Notes: a model not told the origin generated them from the sequence alone. A DNA stretch of 46,121 nt from Aporhodopirellula sallentina SM41 (GCF_000346505.1 NZ_ANOH01000489.1:1-46121); one strand, 5' to 3'. Positions 35,578-44,483 are shown, counted from the stretch's first letter. Numbers and translations: made by a program.

Positions 35578-36657
35578 ATGAAAATTCCTGCTTCTGGTGC
35601 CGACCTCGACTTCCTGGCTTTGGGTGCTTTGGTGCACCGCCTCGACCCCGGTGTGACCCCGTTCCGCACCGCCACCAATTTTGACATTCACGTTTCCGGT
35701 GGCGAGTACAACTGCGCCGCCAACTTGGCGTCTTGCTTCGGTCTTTCGACCGGCGTTGCGACGGCCATGGTTGATAACGGGATTGGTGAACTGATCCAAC
35801 GTCAGGTCCGCGCGATGGGCGTGCGTCCGTACTACAAGCACTTCCAACACGACGGTGTGCGTGGTCCCAACATGGCGACCGTTTACAGCGACCGCGGCCA
35901 AGGTGTTCGTCCTCCTGTTGTGTTCTACAACCGAGCCAACGAAGCCGGTGCGATGCTCAAACCAGGCGACTTCGACTGGGATAAAATCTTCGCCGGCGGC
36001 GTTCGTTGGGTGCACAGCGGTGGTATCTTTGCCGCGTTGTCCGAAACGACCTCGCAAGTCGTCGTCGAGATGATGGAAGCCGCCGGACGCCACGGCGCGA
36101 TCCGATCGTTCGACCTGAACTACCGTGCGAAACTGTGGGACACCATCGGCGGCCTTTCGAAAGGCCAAGAGATGATGGCGAAGATCGTTTCCAACGTCGA
36201 CGTCCTGATCGGTAACGAAGAAGACCTGCAAAAGGGATGTGGGATCAAAGGCCCCGACGTGGAAGAAAAGTCCACCGGAAAACTCGACCCAGCGAATTTC
36301 TTCAAGATGATCGGCGACGCCGTCGAGAAGTTCCCGAACGTCAAAGCGGTTGCGACGACTTTGCGCGAAGTCCACTCCACCAACCGTCACTCCTGGAGTG
36401 CCGTGCTGTGGCACGACGGCAAAGAGTACGTCGCCCCGACCGCAGAACTCGATGTGATCGACCGCATCGGCGGTGGTGACGGGTTCGCCTCCGGCTTGAT
36501 CTACAGCCTGCTCGACGGACGCGATCCCCAAGAAGCCCTGCGAATCGGTTGGGCACACGGCGCGTTGCTGACCACGTTCACCGGCGACGTCAGCCGAGCA
36601 ACGCTTCCCGAAGTGGAAGCCTTCGCCAAAGGCGGCTCCGCCCGCGTGCAACGCTAA
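35578..36657 (+). CDS. kdgK: PfkB-family sugar kinase, probable 2-keto-3-deoxygluconate kinase
   Basis: Protein of 359 residues of the ribokinase/PfkB fold. N-terminal FLALGALVHRLDP, then SGGEYNCAANLASCFG (substrate Gly-Gly motif) and late VIDRIGGGDGFASGLIY, where the Asp of GGGDGF is the catalytic base and the Gly-rich loop is the anion hole. SFDLNYRAKLW and VLIGNEEDLQ fit the KDG-kinase group. It would phosphorylate KDG to KDPG for Entner-Doudoroff-type cleavage. Specificity is inferred from the neighbouring SDR and from overall pattern; another sugar kinase activity is possible. Confidence 0.75.
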   Translation: MKIPASGADLDFLALGALVHRLDPGVTPFRTATNFDIHVSGGEYNCAANLASCFGLSTGVATAMVDNGIGELIQRQVRAMGVRPYYKHFQHDGVRGPNMATVYSDRGQGVRPPVVFYNRANEAGAMLKPGDFDWDKIFAGGVRWVHSGGIFAALSETTSQVVVEMMEAAGRHGAIRSFDLNYRAKLWDTIGGLSKGQEMMAKIVSNVDVLIGNEEDLQKGCGIKGPDVEEKSTGKLDPANFFKMIGDAVEKFPNVKAVATTLREVHSTNRHSWSAVLWHDGKEYVAPTAELDVIDRIGGGDGFASGLIYSLLDGRDPQEALRIGWAHGALLTTFTGDVSRATLPEVEAFAKGGSARVQR

Positions 36658-36662
36658 GCGTC

Positions 36663-36680
36663 CCTGCCCATCCGGGCAGG
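36663..36680 (+). terminator. hairpin after kdgK, possible terminator
   Basis: CCTGCCC at 36663-36669 pairs with GGGCAGG at 36674-36680 around ATCC, five bases after the kdgK stop. No T-run follows, so it may be only a weak or factor-dependent terminator. Confidence 0.45.
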
Positions 36681-36688
36681 TGCTGGTT

Positions 36689-36737
36689 ATTAGCTATTAG
36701 CTATTAGCTATTAGCTATTAGCTATTAGCTATTAGCT
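36689..36737 (+). repeat. seven tandem copies of the 7-mer ATTAGCT
   Basis: Seven exact copies of ATTAGCT, followed by a degenerate eighth (TTTAGCT) and GGCTAGTGGCTAGTGACTC. A 7-mer array of this kind is prone to slippage in length. Confidence 0.95.
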
Positions 36738-36913
36738 TTTAGCTCATGGCTAGTGGCTAGTGACTCATGACCGTGACTCTCGGCTTCCGCTCGGGCTTGC
36801 CCCGGCGGAATCAACGCCACTCGCTCTTCTCTCCGTCTGCATTTTTTGGCAACCATGCCCGCCAACGGTTTGTCAATTTAATGAGTGGCGCCGATCGGAG
36901 CGTCTCTTACAAA

Positions 36914-36945
36914 CCGATCACGGAGTGATCGGCGACTTTCGCTAC
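36914..36945 (-). repeat. GTAG-footed hairpin (REP-like, related to family 2)
   Basis: On the minus strand GTAGCGAAAGTCG is followed by the hairpin CCGATCACTCCGTGATCGG. The foot GTAGCGAAAGTCGCC equals the left arm of the family 2 element at 27996, but the rest differs. Confidence 0.75.
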
Positions 36946-36949
36946 GGTT

Positions 36950-39064
36950 CTACTTCGATTGCATTTCCATCACCGGATTGACCTTCTTGGTCTGATTGGT
37001 GATGGCGTCGACGACGCGGCCTAGCAGCACCACGCTCGGCGTGTCGCCCGGGTGTTCGTGCACGAGCGACGCCAGTTCCCGCGCCGCCGACGTGAGGTCC
37101 GAATGGTGAAACGATCGCAGCGCCGACTCATACCGGTCGGCCATCGATCGCCACGTCGGGTCGTTTCCGGTCTGCAACTCGTGCAGCTCGACAATCTCTT
37201 TGACACCCAACGGCCGTACGTTCGCCAGCCGCCGTGTCTGCATCGCTTCATCGCACTCCGTCGCGATCGCTTCGCTGCCGAGAGCTTCGGCATGGCTGGC
37301 GCTGCTCTTGGCCAGCGCGTCTCGAGTGGCTTTCGTGATCAACGCCGACACCCCAAATCTTTTGGTGATCCCTTGCACACGGCTCGCCAAGTTCACCGTG
37401 TTACCGAGCGGACCGTACTTGAATTTCACCAACGATCCCGTGTTTCCCACTCGGGCCATGCCCGTGTTGATCCCGATCCCCACGCCAAACCGCTCCGGCG
37501 TAATCGCCTTCCATCGCTGCCGCAGCGGTTCGATCTGCTTGAGCATTTGACACGCCGCGTTGCAGGCTCGCCGGGCGTGATCGGGTTGCTCCGCCGGCGC
37601 CCCCCACATCGCCATCAACTCGTCTCCGACGTAATCAACCAACACGCCATCGGTCCGGGTCACGCACAAACTTAACTGCGTCAAAACATCATTGATCCAC
37701 TCGATCGTTTTCTCCGGACCAACCCGTTCAGTGATCGCACTGAAACCGCGGATGTCACAAAACAGCACCGACACCTCCGCATCACGACCGGTCAGCAAGT
37801 CTTCGTTTTGCTGCAAACGCTGAGTAATCGCGGGCGAGAAGAACTGCGTCATCGACGCCTGAATCGCCTCTTGTCGCTGGCGCAGTATCCCTGCGGACAC
37901 CGCACCGGCCATCACTTCGAGCAGCGTCGCCTCGAGGTCACCGATCGGCGTGTCCGGATGATTCGTACCGTAGCTACGATCACCGTAGAGTGCACCGATC
38001 ACGACGCCGTGGTCGTCAAAGATCGGCGACGCAACCGCACGGTCGAGCAGCATGATCGATGATCCGATGGTGTGCTTGTAACTCTCCGGTTCGTAAATGA
38101 CCGTTTCGCGTTTCTGCAAAACACGTTGCAACAACAACCGACTCCCTGAGGGCAGAGGGACATCGATCCGTGTATTCCGCTCGGCCGACGCCTCGGGATT
38201 GGCTTCCGCCTCGGCGTCCTCGACCGTTTCGTCGTTGTTAGACCGCTTTCGAAACAATCCGCCGCCGTTAGGTTCGGACGCCGATTCGAGGGACTCATCG
38301 GTTTCCTGTTCGCGTTGATCGAAATGGGCACGCACCCACCACTTCGACTCGCCTTCCCGCATCAAGACATACGCGCGATCCAGTTCGATCATTCCCGCGA
38401 CGCTCTGCACCGCCGTGTCAAAGAACTCATCACTGCCCGCTGACTTCTTCACCACCGCGAGAGCCTGACGGACCAAGTCGACCGCCGCGTGCCCACGATT
38501 CGGGTTGGAATCCTCCGTGAACGTCCGGATGAAACTCGCCCCCGGATTCATCGGCATCGTGAAATCAGCCCGAAACGCGTCCGGATCGGGCGACGGCGGT
38601 CGTTTCGAATCCGGCGAAATCGTCCGGAACGACGCCGAACCATGAGGCTCAAATTCGCCGCCCGAATCCGATTGGTTCTGAGACAAACTCGTGCACAACA
38701 CCACCTTCACGATCAGATTCTCGGGCAACAGAATCGTGAACTCACGGTCATCCTGAACGCTCGCCTGTGGCATCACCGGCACCGGATCCGACGCCACCTG
38801 AAACGTCGAGCGGGCATGCAGGTTTTTCAGGACGAGCTTCCCCTCGTCATTGACCGAAACGCTCAACGCGTGACGTGGCAACCCCAACGAAGTGATCGGC
38901 GCGATCGCGATGCGGTACTGATTGCCGAGATCCTGCACCTTTCGAAGAATCGCATTTTCCTCGTCGCGCGACTGCCGCCCAATCTCCAGCGGCAATCCCG
39001 ACTCGCCGATCCAGCATTCCTGCTGGCCTTGCCAAAGCGTGACATCCACCACGGGCGACGACAT
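36950..39064 (-). CDS. FHA-like/GAF class III nucleotide cyclase
   Basis: Soluble protein of 704 residues. Residues 1-125 look like an FHA-type beta-domain (weak), 195-395 a GAF domain (including MLLDRAVASPIFDDHGVVIG), and about 425-610 a class III cyclase catalytic domain. Metal-binding Asp residues are D437 (LFCDIRGFS) and D481 (VGDELMAMWG); N558 and R562 (NTVNLASR) match the transition-state pair. The residue normally Lys for adenine recognition is D477 (LVDYVGD) and the usual Asp is N555 (PLGNTVN), so the substrate cannot be assumed to be ATP. A Ser/Glu-rich linker (about 255-300) splits the GAF region. The GAF domain probably senses a small ligand and controls cyclic nucleotide output. 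Confidence 0.88.
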   Translation of the reverse strand: MSSPVVDVTLWQGQQECWIGESGLPLEIGRQSRDEENAILRKVQDLGNQYRIAIAPITSLGLPRHALSVSVNDEGKLVLKNLHARSTFQVASDPVPVMPQASVQDDREFTILLPENLIVKVVLCTSLSQNQSDSGGEFEPHGSASFRTISPDSKRPPSPDPDAFRADFTMPMNPGASFIRTFTEDSNPNRGHAAVDLVRQALAVVKKSAGSDEFFDTAVQSVAGMIELDRAYVLMREGESKWWVRAHFDQREQETDESLESASEPNGGGLFRKRSNNDETVEDAEAEANPEASAERNTRIDVPLPSGSRLLLQRVLQKRETVIYEPESYKHTIGSSIMLLDRAVASPIFDDHGVVIGALYGDRSYGTNHPDTPIGDLEATLLEVMAGAVSAGILRQRQEAIQASMTQFFSPAITQRLQQNEDLLTGRDAEVSVLFCDIRGFSAITERVGPEKTIEWINDVLTQLSLCVTRTDGVLVDYVGDELMAMWGAPAEQPDHARRACNAACQMLKQIEPLRQRWKAITPERFGVGIGINTGMARVGNTGSLVKFKYGPLGNTVNLASRVQGITKRFGVSALITKATRDALAKSSASHAEALGSEAIATECDEAMQTRRLANVRPLGVKEIVELHELQTGNDPTWRSMADRYESALRSFHHSDLTSAARELASLVHEHPGDTPSVVLLGRVVDAITNQTKKVNPVMEMQSK

Positions 39065-39457
39065 GGGAAAACAACCTTGGGTAAAAAACGCGAGCTATCA
39101 AAGCATGAACAGTGTTCATCGTAACCTAATCAGAAGTCCACACTGAGGGGACTCGCAACGCGACAATTTCCCATCCCGCATCGGCCCTCGCCGCAACCAC
39201 GGAAAAACACGATCTGCCGAACCAATCTTCCGGAAAACGCGCGAGGACGTGCGGCGTCCAATCGCACACGGAGCGAACTCCCTCTTACCTCGCGGGTAAC
39301 GGGAACTATCATATCGCTTCCCTTCTCGCCCGAACCCGCACGCAGCCCAAACCTGCCCGCAGCCCAGCACGGCCCCGCACGCAGACGGAACCTGCACGGC
39401 GCGACCTTCCTTCCTCGTTCGGCCACCTGAACCTCCTTCGCGACGATCACGACTTTC
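39065..39457. other. intergenic between divergent genes, no gene
   Basis: A 393-bp region that must hold the promoters of the cyclase (leftward) and the His-rich gene (rightward). It contains a GC-rich stretch with repeated CGCAGCCCA and CCCGCACGCAG words around 39339-39380. No ORF or structured RNA was recognised. Confidence 0.5.
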
Positions 39458-40183
39458 GTGAACTATCGACACCTCTACCGATCGTCCATCCTGGTGATGC
39501 TCGCCGCTGCCGCGGTGTGCGTGCTGGGGCTACGCAGCGTCACGTCGCACAGCCACTCCGACGGCGACAAAGGTCACACCCATGCCGCCCTGCCGCACGG
39601 TTTGATACCTCACGTTCACCCGGCCGAGCACGCTCATTCTCACGGCCGCTCGCACCAACATGCTCATGCACATTCTCATGATCACGCGCACGAACATTCA
39701 CACCCGCACTCGTCCTCGCACCCGCCCTCACAACCGACGATAGGTTCGTCGCACCCGGCACCTTCCGACGACCGACCGACGCTCGCCAAAACGTCAGATC
39801 CCTACTCGTCCAATAGTTCTGCGCCCCATCGTTCTGCGACCCTCACCGCGGCCAGCCACCACTCGCACTACGTCTTCTTCGGGTTCGAGTTCATCCTCTT
39901 CGAGTCCGCCGCTCAGAAATCCGCTGCATACGGATCAACTCCTTACCGAGCCACTCGCTACGATTGCACTCCGCGAGATTCGATCTCTCACGATGGCTTC
40001 TGCAACGTTGATCTCCGAGGCTGGCTCGCACGCATCTTTGACGTCCGCAGCCCGCTGCCTCCGGAAAGTCTGGCGTCGGCAATGACGCCCTCGAGCATTC
40101 GGTTCCACCGAACTCTCTGCCTAAACGGAGGACGCCTCGACGATCCTCCTTCCTCGCCGCCTCCCGAGTTGGTCTCTCACTGA
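39458..40183 (+). CDS. His-rich exported/membrane protein, possible metal binder
   Basis: Protein of 241 residues with a GTG start (no ATG near). The N-terminal hydrophobic stretch SSILVMLAAAAVCVLGL is followed by TSHSHSDGDKGHTH and a dense His array around 55-90 (HAHSHGRSHQHAHAHSHDHA, then HEHSHPHSSSH), typical of Zn/Ni/Co-binding segments. The remaining part is Ser/Pro-rich with FFGFEFILFES as a second hydrophobic patch and no known domain. It precedes a DUF1559 gene by 416 bp. A role in metal buffering outside the cytoplasm is inferred from composition only. Confidence 0.7.
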   Translation: MNYRHLYRSSILVMLAAAAVCVLGLRSVTSHSHSDGDKGHTHAALPHGLIPHVHPAEHAHSHGRSHQHAHAHSHDHAHEHSHPHSSSHPPSQPTIGSSHPAPSDDRPTLAKTSDPYSSNSSAPHRSATLTAASHHSHYVFFGFEFILFESAAQKSAAYGSTPYRATRYDCTPRDSISHDGFCNVDLRGWLARIFDVRSPLPPESLASAMTPSSIRFHRTLCLNGGRLDDPPSSPPPELVSH

Positions 40184-40599
40184 CGTGCGGCACGTCACCC
40201 CAACTCAATCCTTCGCAAATCGGCAGACGCCTGTTTGATCGCTACCGGCGATGAACCTTGCTGCCTGCGCTCGATCCCGCACTCATCGACCGTGTGTCGC
40301 TTGGGCGTTCGCCAGTATGGTTATCCAGCGCAGTTTCAGCGTGGTCATTCAGCGTGGTCATTCAGGGTGACCTATCCAGCGTGTTCATCCACCGAGATGA
40401 CTGCGTCCGGAAACGGTCCCGGTCCGCCGTGGTCGAGAGCGAACGCCCCGATCGCGCTGCATTCATTGAGTTACGAGCCGTTCGCGTCAGCAAGTCATTC
40501 GTCAACAACCGCGCACGTTGCCATGAAGTGGCAATTGCCACGAAGCAACAACGTGCGCTCCCATTTATCTGTTCCAACTCAATCATTCCAACTCAATCC
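40184..40599. other. intergenic with short GTGGTCATTCAG repeats, no gene
   Basis: Short tandem words CAGCGTGGTCATTCAGCGTG and its variants lie around 40338-40395. The frame of the DUF1559 gene is open back to 40258 but shows no sensible protein before 40600. No promoter could be assigned. Confidence 0.5.
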
Positions 40600-41544
40600 A
40601 TGCATCACTCACTCTCTCCCTTCTATCAACACCGCAGAGCCTTCACTCTCATCGAACTCCTTGTGGTGATCGCGATTATCGGCGTCCTCGTCGGGTTGCT
40701 TTTGCCCGCGGTACAGGCCGCCCGAGAAGCCGCCCGCCGCATGTCGTGCAGCAACAACCTCAAACAACTCGCCCTTGGAATCCACAACTACGAATCCACC
40801 TACGGACGGCTCCCCGCGGGATACCTTCACAAACCGGGCCCGAGCGGTCCGTTGTTCGACGCCAACCACATGGGCGTCGCCTGGGGGACAGCCATTCTTC
40901 CTCAGATCGAACAGCGCGGCCTGTTCGAGCAGTTCGACTTCAGCCGTCCGGTATGGGATGTCGCCAACCTCGACGCCCGAGAAACTTCACTGGCGACCTT
41001 CCTCTGCCCCTCGGACACGTACTCCGAAGGCTCATACGTGGTTCGCGACGATTCAGTGACGCCGATCGAACGTTACGCCGCCGCCTCCTACGCGGCCAAT
41101 TGGGGACCATCCACCGCGACAGTCAACCTCGACGACACGCCTTTGCAGAGCGAGGGCGTGTTCTATCGAAACAGCCCCACGCGATTTCGAGACATCCTCG
41201 ACGGGCTCTCCAACACCCTGGCACTGGGTGAACGCACCAACGGGCCACTCCCGATGAGCAACCCGTCGACCGGAGGCCACATGAACTTCGAGACCGCCTG
41301 GTCTGCCGCCGTCCGCGACATCGACGATTTGGGCGACGACCACGGACACATGGTGCTGTTCGAAACCCAATACCGTCCCAACGAAATCGATGGTGACGAC
41401 AAAGGCCTCTCCGCCCCACACGTCGGCCTATGCCAGTTCGCACTCTGCGACGGATCCGTCCGCGCGATCTCCTCGCAAATCGACGAAGAACTCTACAACG
41501 CGCTAGGCACCCGCAAAGGCAAAGAAGTAATCGAAGAGTTCTAA
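40600..41544 (+). CDS. DUF1559 prepilin-like exported protein (copy 4)
   Basis: Protein of 314 residues, the shortest DUF1559 copy here, from ATG at 40600: [20 protein letters not shown] then a hydrophobic helix. [20 protein letters not shown] follows, and the C-terminus has [20 protein letters not shown] with the DG motif. The middle part is compact ([16 protein letters not shown]). Unlike copies 1 to 3 it has no lipoprotein neighbour; a His-rich protein gene stands upstream instead. Confidence 0.94.
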   Translation: MHHSLSPFYQHRRAFTLIELLVVIAIIGVLVGLLLPAVQAAREAARRMSCSNNLKQLALGIHNYESTYGRLPAGYLHKPGPSGPLFDANHMGVAWGTAILPQIEQRGLFEQFDFSRPVWDVANLDARETSLATFLCPSDTYSEGSYVVRDDSVTPIERYAAASYAANWGPSTATVNLDDTPLQSEGVFYRNSPTRFRDILDGLSNTLALGERTNGPLPMSNPSTGGHMNFETAWSAAVRDIDDLGDDHGHMVLFETQYRPNEIDGDDKGLSAPHVGLCQFALCDGSVRAISSQIDEELYNALGTRKGKEVIEEF

Positions 41545-41810
41545 ACCAAGAAGATCAAACACCCGGTTCATCCCTCCGAACTTGGAGGTCGTGCAGTTTG
41601 TCGAGGTCGCGTTTTAGCGGGTTTCAGCATTTGAGAACCTCTCCCGAAACGAAGTTTTGGGGGAGGTCGAGCGCCGCCGTTCAGGCGTACGCGAGGGAGG
41701 GGGGCCGAGCATGGGAAGCGGCGCGGTTTGCCCTCCCCCGGAAATCTCACTGAACGCTCGCTTTTCGCCCGCTCCCGCTGGGGATGTCGGTTGATTAAGG
41801 GCAGCATTTG

Positions 41811-41869
41811 GTAGTGGACGAGGCGACGAGTCCTTTGCGTGGGGAAGGACTCGTCGCCTCGCCCACTAC
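41811..41869. repeat. 59-bp GTAG...CTAC palindrome
   Basis: GTAGTGGACGAGGCGACGAG starts the left arm and CTCGTCGCCTCGCCCACTAC closes the right; 24 of 25 positions pair around a 9-nt centre. The ends equal those of family 1 (GTAGTGG...CCACTAC) but the stem sequence is entirely different. Confidence 0.92.
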
Positions 41870-42113
41870 GGTTCAGGTCCTGGGCCAAGGACGCCTCGAA
41901 GAACGTCAGTAATAAAATCGACGTCCCGCGCGGGCGGGGTTCTCAACGCGTTACTGCACAGCACTTAATAACTGCACGACCTCTTTGCCGCGTGGGGAGG
42001 GTGCTTCCCAACAGGAGCCACTCTCCCTGCGATCGGCCTGTCGCGTAATCTTCATCGGAAAGAAAGGGTTCACGGACAACTTTTCAGGTTCACCTGCAAG
42101 TGGCACTGTCTTG

Positions 42114-42237
42114 AACTTGAGTGCGGAAACGTTTTCTTGATCGAAGGAAAGGAACACTCATTGTCACTAATCGATGCGTGGATGCCTGCACCTTTGGGAG
42201 CTCTGAATTAGTGTGATCAGTGCGGATTAGTGTTCCC
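42114..42237 (+). repeat. long direct repeat, left copy
   Basis: It starts AACTTGAGTGCGGAAACGTT, includes AGGAAAGGAACACTCATTGT and CACTAATCGATGCGT, and ends GGATTAGTGTTCCC. The right copy is at 45792-45918. GGAACACT and AGTGTTCC form a short inverted repeat inside it. Confidence 0.9.
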
Positions 42238-42408
42238 ATTCTCCCATGAGACGATACCGGTTCCTCTCACGGCGGCTCTGCAAATGGAATTGGAGCTTTG
42301 TCTCGCGATTATGGAGGGGAGATGGCAACGCGTTTTACGTCTCTGCAACTGCGAGGGTGCAGATATCCAACCAACCCTGCAATCTTGCCACGGTAGTCGA
42401 GGCGATTC

Positions 42409-43884
42409 TTAGCTCATCTCTCTAGCCCAGCGGCGAACGGTTCTCTGAATGGTTTGAGTATCAAACGCGGCGAAGCCGAGAATCATCCCTTGCGTTTCGT
42501 GCGTTCGTGAATAGATGCTGACGGGATGAAACTCTACTTTCGCTCGGCATGCGGCGGTGATGAGTCTCTCTTCAGCTTCCTTGGCGACGCCCCGTACCGT
42601 GAGGTGCATTCCAGACTCAGGTTTCTGGACTTCAATGAAATCGCCTAAGTGTTTTTGCAACGATTCATAGAGCGTTGTCTGACGCTGAGCGTACAGTGAA
42701 CGCATACGGCGAATGTGCTTGACAAAATTCCCGGACTCGATGAACCGGTGGAGAGTCATTTGAACGAGCTGCGGCGATGAACGATCTTGAAGGAATCGCA
42801 CGTAGGCAAACGCCTTCGCCAACTGCGGGGGAACAATTAGAAAGCCCAGTCGGATGGCCGGAAACAACAATTTGCTGAACGTTCCCATGTAGATCGTTCG
42901 GCCGGAAGAGTCGAGACTGCTGAGCGAAGCATGCGGGCGTCCCGTGTAGCGAAACTCGCCGTTGTAATCATCCTCAATGATCCAGCTCTTGTGCCGCTGT
43001 GCGGTGGCGATCAGCTGCAGTCTTCGGTTCAGGCTCATGGTCATTCCCATTGGCCATTGCCCGCCCGGCGTCACGCAGATGAGTCTTGGCGTGGGCTTCA
43101 TTTTTGGGGCTCGTGACAGGTCGATTCCTTCGGAGTCCAGCGGCACGGGAACCAGTTGTGCTCCCGCGATGTCGAGCAATCGATTTGCCGGTGCGTTTCC
43201 TGGTTCTTCTACCCACGCGTTGTCGCCTGGAGTCAGTAGCAACTGAGCGATCATTGTGAAGGCTTGTTGAGACCCCGAGGTGATCACGACCTGTTGAGGC
43301 GTGCATGACAAGCCACGTGAAACGGCCATGTACTGGGCAATGGACTCTCGCAGCGGAAGATATCCCTGCGGCTCGCCCAGATTCAGGTGCCTCGACGACC
43401 ATCGAGCCTGCTCGTTGCTGAATCGGTTCCAAATTTGAAGTGGAAATTCATCGGTCGCGGGCAAGTGAGGCGTGAATGCTTTGGGATGCGTTGCCACGGG
43501 TGGCAACCAGTGCGACTCTTCGGACAGTTGCTGTCCCAAAGGGGAAAGATCGTCGAGCGAATTGACCGGAGGATCATTGGATTTTGATGCCGTGTCAAAT
43601 TCAAAAGCCTGCGGCGGAATCTTGGCCACCCGCGTACCGCTGCCTCGAACGGATTCCAAATACCCTTCCGAAATCAGCTGTTCGTAAGCGGACAAAACGG
43701 TGTTTCGTGACACGCCGATCGCCGACGCGAGATTGCGACTCGAAGGAACGCGGTCTTCCGGTTGTAAGACTTGATTGGTGATGGCATGGCGAAGCTGGTT
43801 TTCCAGTTGCTGATAGACCGGAGTCGCGGCGTTGTTGTCCAGTTGAATCCAGTCAAACTCAAATTGTTCCTTTCTTCGCGGCAT
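42409..43884 (-). CDS. MocR/PdxR-type GntR transcription regulator
   Basis: Protein of 491 residues from ATG at 43884, preceded by GGAGAG at good spacing. The N-terminal winged helix (about 15-80) reads TPVYQQLENQLRHAI, then DRVPSSRNLASAIGVSRNTV. The rest is an aminotransferase-fold domain with DDYNGEFRYTGRP (PLP-ring Asp region) and the Schiff-base Lys in YMGTFSKLLFPAIRLGF. Such proteins bind PLP and regulate, usually, a divergent neighbour. The divergent gene here is the AhpD-like gene at 43997, and the 112-bp gap has paired half-sites fitting a MocR operator. The codon use looks less GC-rich than in the surrounding genes. Confidence 0.93.
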   Translation of the reverse strand: MPRRKEQFEFDWIQLDNNAATPVYQQLENQLRHAITNQVLQPEDRVPSSRNLASAIGVSRNTVLSAYEQLISEGYLESVRGSGTRVAKIPPQAFEFDTASKSNDPPVNSLDDLSPLGQQLSEESHWLPPVATHPKAFTPHLPATDEFPLQIWNRFSNEQARWSSRHLNLGEPQGYLPLRESIAQYMAVSRGLSCTPQQVVITSGSQQAFTMIAQLLLTPGDNAWVEEPGNAPANRLLDIAGAQLVPVPLDSEGIDLSRAPKMKPTPRLICVTPGGQWPMGMTMSLNRRLQLIATAQRHKSWIIEDDYNGEFRYTGRPHASLSSLDSSGRTIYMGTFSKLLFPAIRLGFLIVPPQLAKAFAYVRFLQDRSSPQLVQMTLHRFIESGNFVKHIRRMRSLYAQRQTTLYESLQKHLGDFIEVQKPESGMHLTVRGVAKEAEERLITAACRAKVEFHPVSIYSRTHETQGMILGFAAFDTQTIQRTVRRWAREMS

Positions 43885-43893
43885 TGGCTCTCC

Positions 43894-43941
43894 AAAGTGG
43901 CTCCGTTGTTTCTGCCTAAAGTGGATCTTTCTAGGAGCCAC
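43894..43941. promoter_or_regulatory. putative MocR operator with direct and inverted half-sites
   Basis: AAAGTGGCTCC at 43894-43904 and AAAGTGGATCT at 43918-43928 form a direct repeat with 24-bp period, and GGAGCCAC at 43934-43941 is the inverted complement of GTGGCTCC. Direct repeats plus one inverted site between divergent genes are the arrangement reported for MocR/PdxR regulators. Confidence 0.6.
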
Positions 43942-43996
43942 CGGATATTTATGATTCTACTCAACAACGATGCTCGACAACCACATGGAGAAGAGA

Positions 43997-44473
43997 ATGC
44001 GAGCCGACTATTTTCGATTGATTTCACGCGAAATTCAGCAGTTGTCCAAGATCGAAGCAACGATTGCGGATTACCCGATGGCGGCCGAGTTGCTCGAGCT
44101 GGTCAAGCTACGTGTGTCGCAACTCAATGGCTGTTCATTTTGCGTCAGTCTGCATACCCAACAACTGCGATTGATGAATGAAACGAATGAACGCATCGAC
44201 TTGGTCAGCGTTTGGGAAGAAGCCGGTTGCTACACAGCGCGAGAACGAACGGCTTTTTGTTGGGCGGAAGCAGTGACTCGGCTTGCCGGTGGAGAAGGAG
44301 TCAGCGACCAACTCTATCAGGAAACCGTTGCCGTATTTGGCGAAGAAGGAATCTGCCAGTTGAGCATCGTGGTTTCCATGATCAACACATGGAACCGATT
44401 AGCGGTTCCATTCCAGACCGATCACAAATACATCGAATCTTTGTTGAAGCAACCAACCAAATTGACCAATTGA
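43997..44473 (+). CDS. AhpD-like carboxymuconolactone decarboxylase family protein
   Basis: Protein of 158 residues; the start at 43997 (MRADYFRLISREIQQLSKIE) is chosen because GGAG lies six bases upstream; ATG codons at 43970 and 43985 would add up to nine residues. The redox/peroxidase core is VKLRVSQLNGCSFCVSLHTQ with the CxxC (C and C of NGCSFC) and following His, then RERTAFCWAEAVTRL, as in the AhpD-related CMD family. The product would be a peroxidase or redox relay. It is divergent from the MocR gene and is followed after 10 bp by the cupin/DJ-1 gene, so both are probably one operon under MocR control. Confidence 0.9.
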   Translation: MRADYFRLISREIQQLSKIEATIADYPMAAELLELVKLRVSQLNGCSFCVSLHTQQLRLMNETNERIDLVSVWEEAGCYTARERTAFCWAEAVTRLAGGEGVSDQLYQETVAVFGEEGICQLSIVVSMINTWNRLAVPFQTDHKYIESLLKQPTKLTN

Positions 44474-44483
44474 AGGAAAAGAA

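Larger units (their letters stand above)
41545..42408. other. 0.86-kb intergenic with repeats, no gene
   Basis: No credible ORF. It carries GC-rich dispersed repeat segments shared with 13131-13536 (for example CTCACTGAACGCTCGCTTTT near 41747), a long palindrome at 41811-41869, CAGCACTTAATAACTGCACG near 41957, and the left copy of the 124-bp direct repeat at 42114-42237. Confidence 0.55.
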
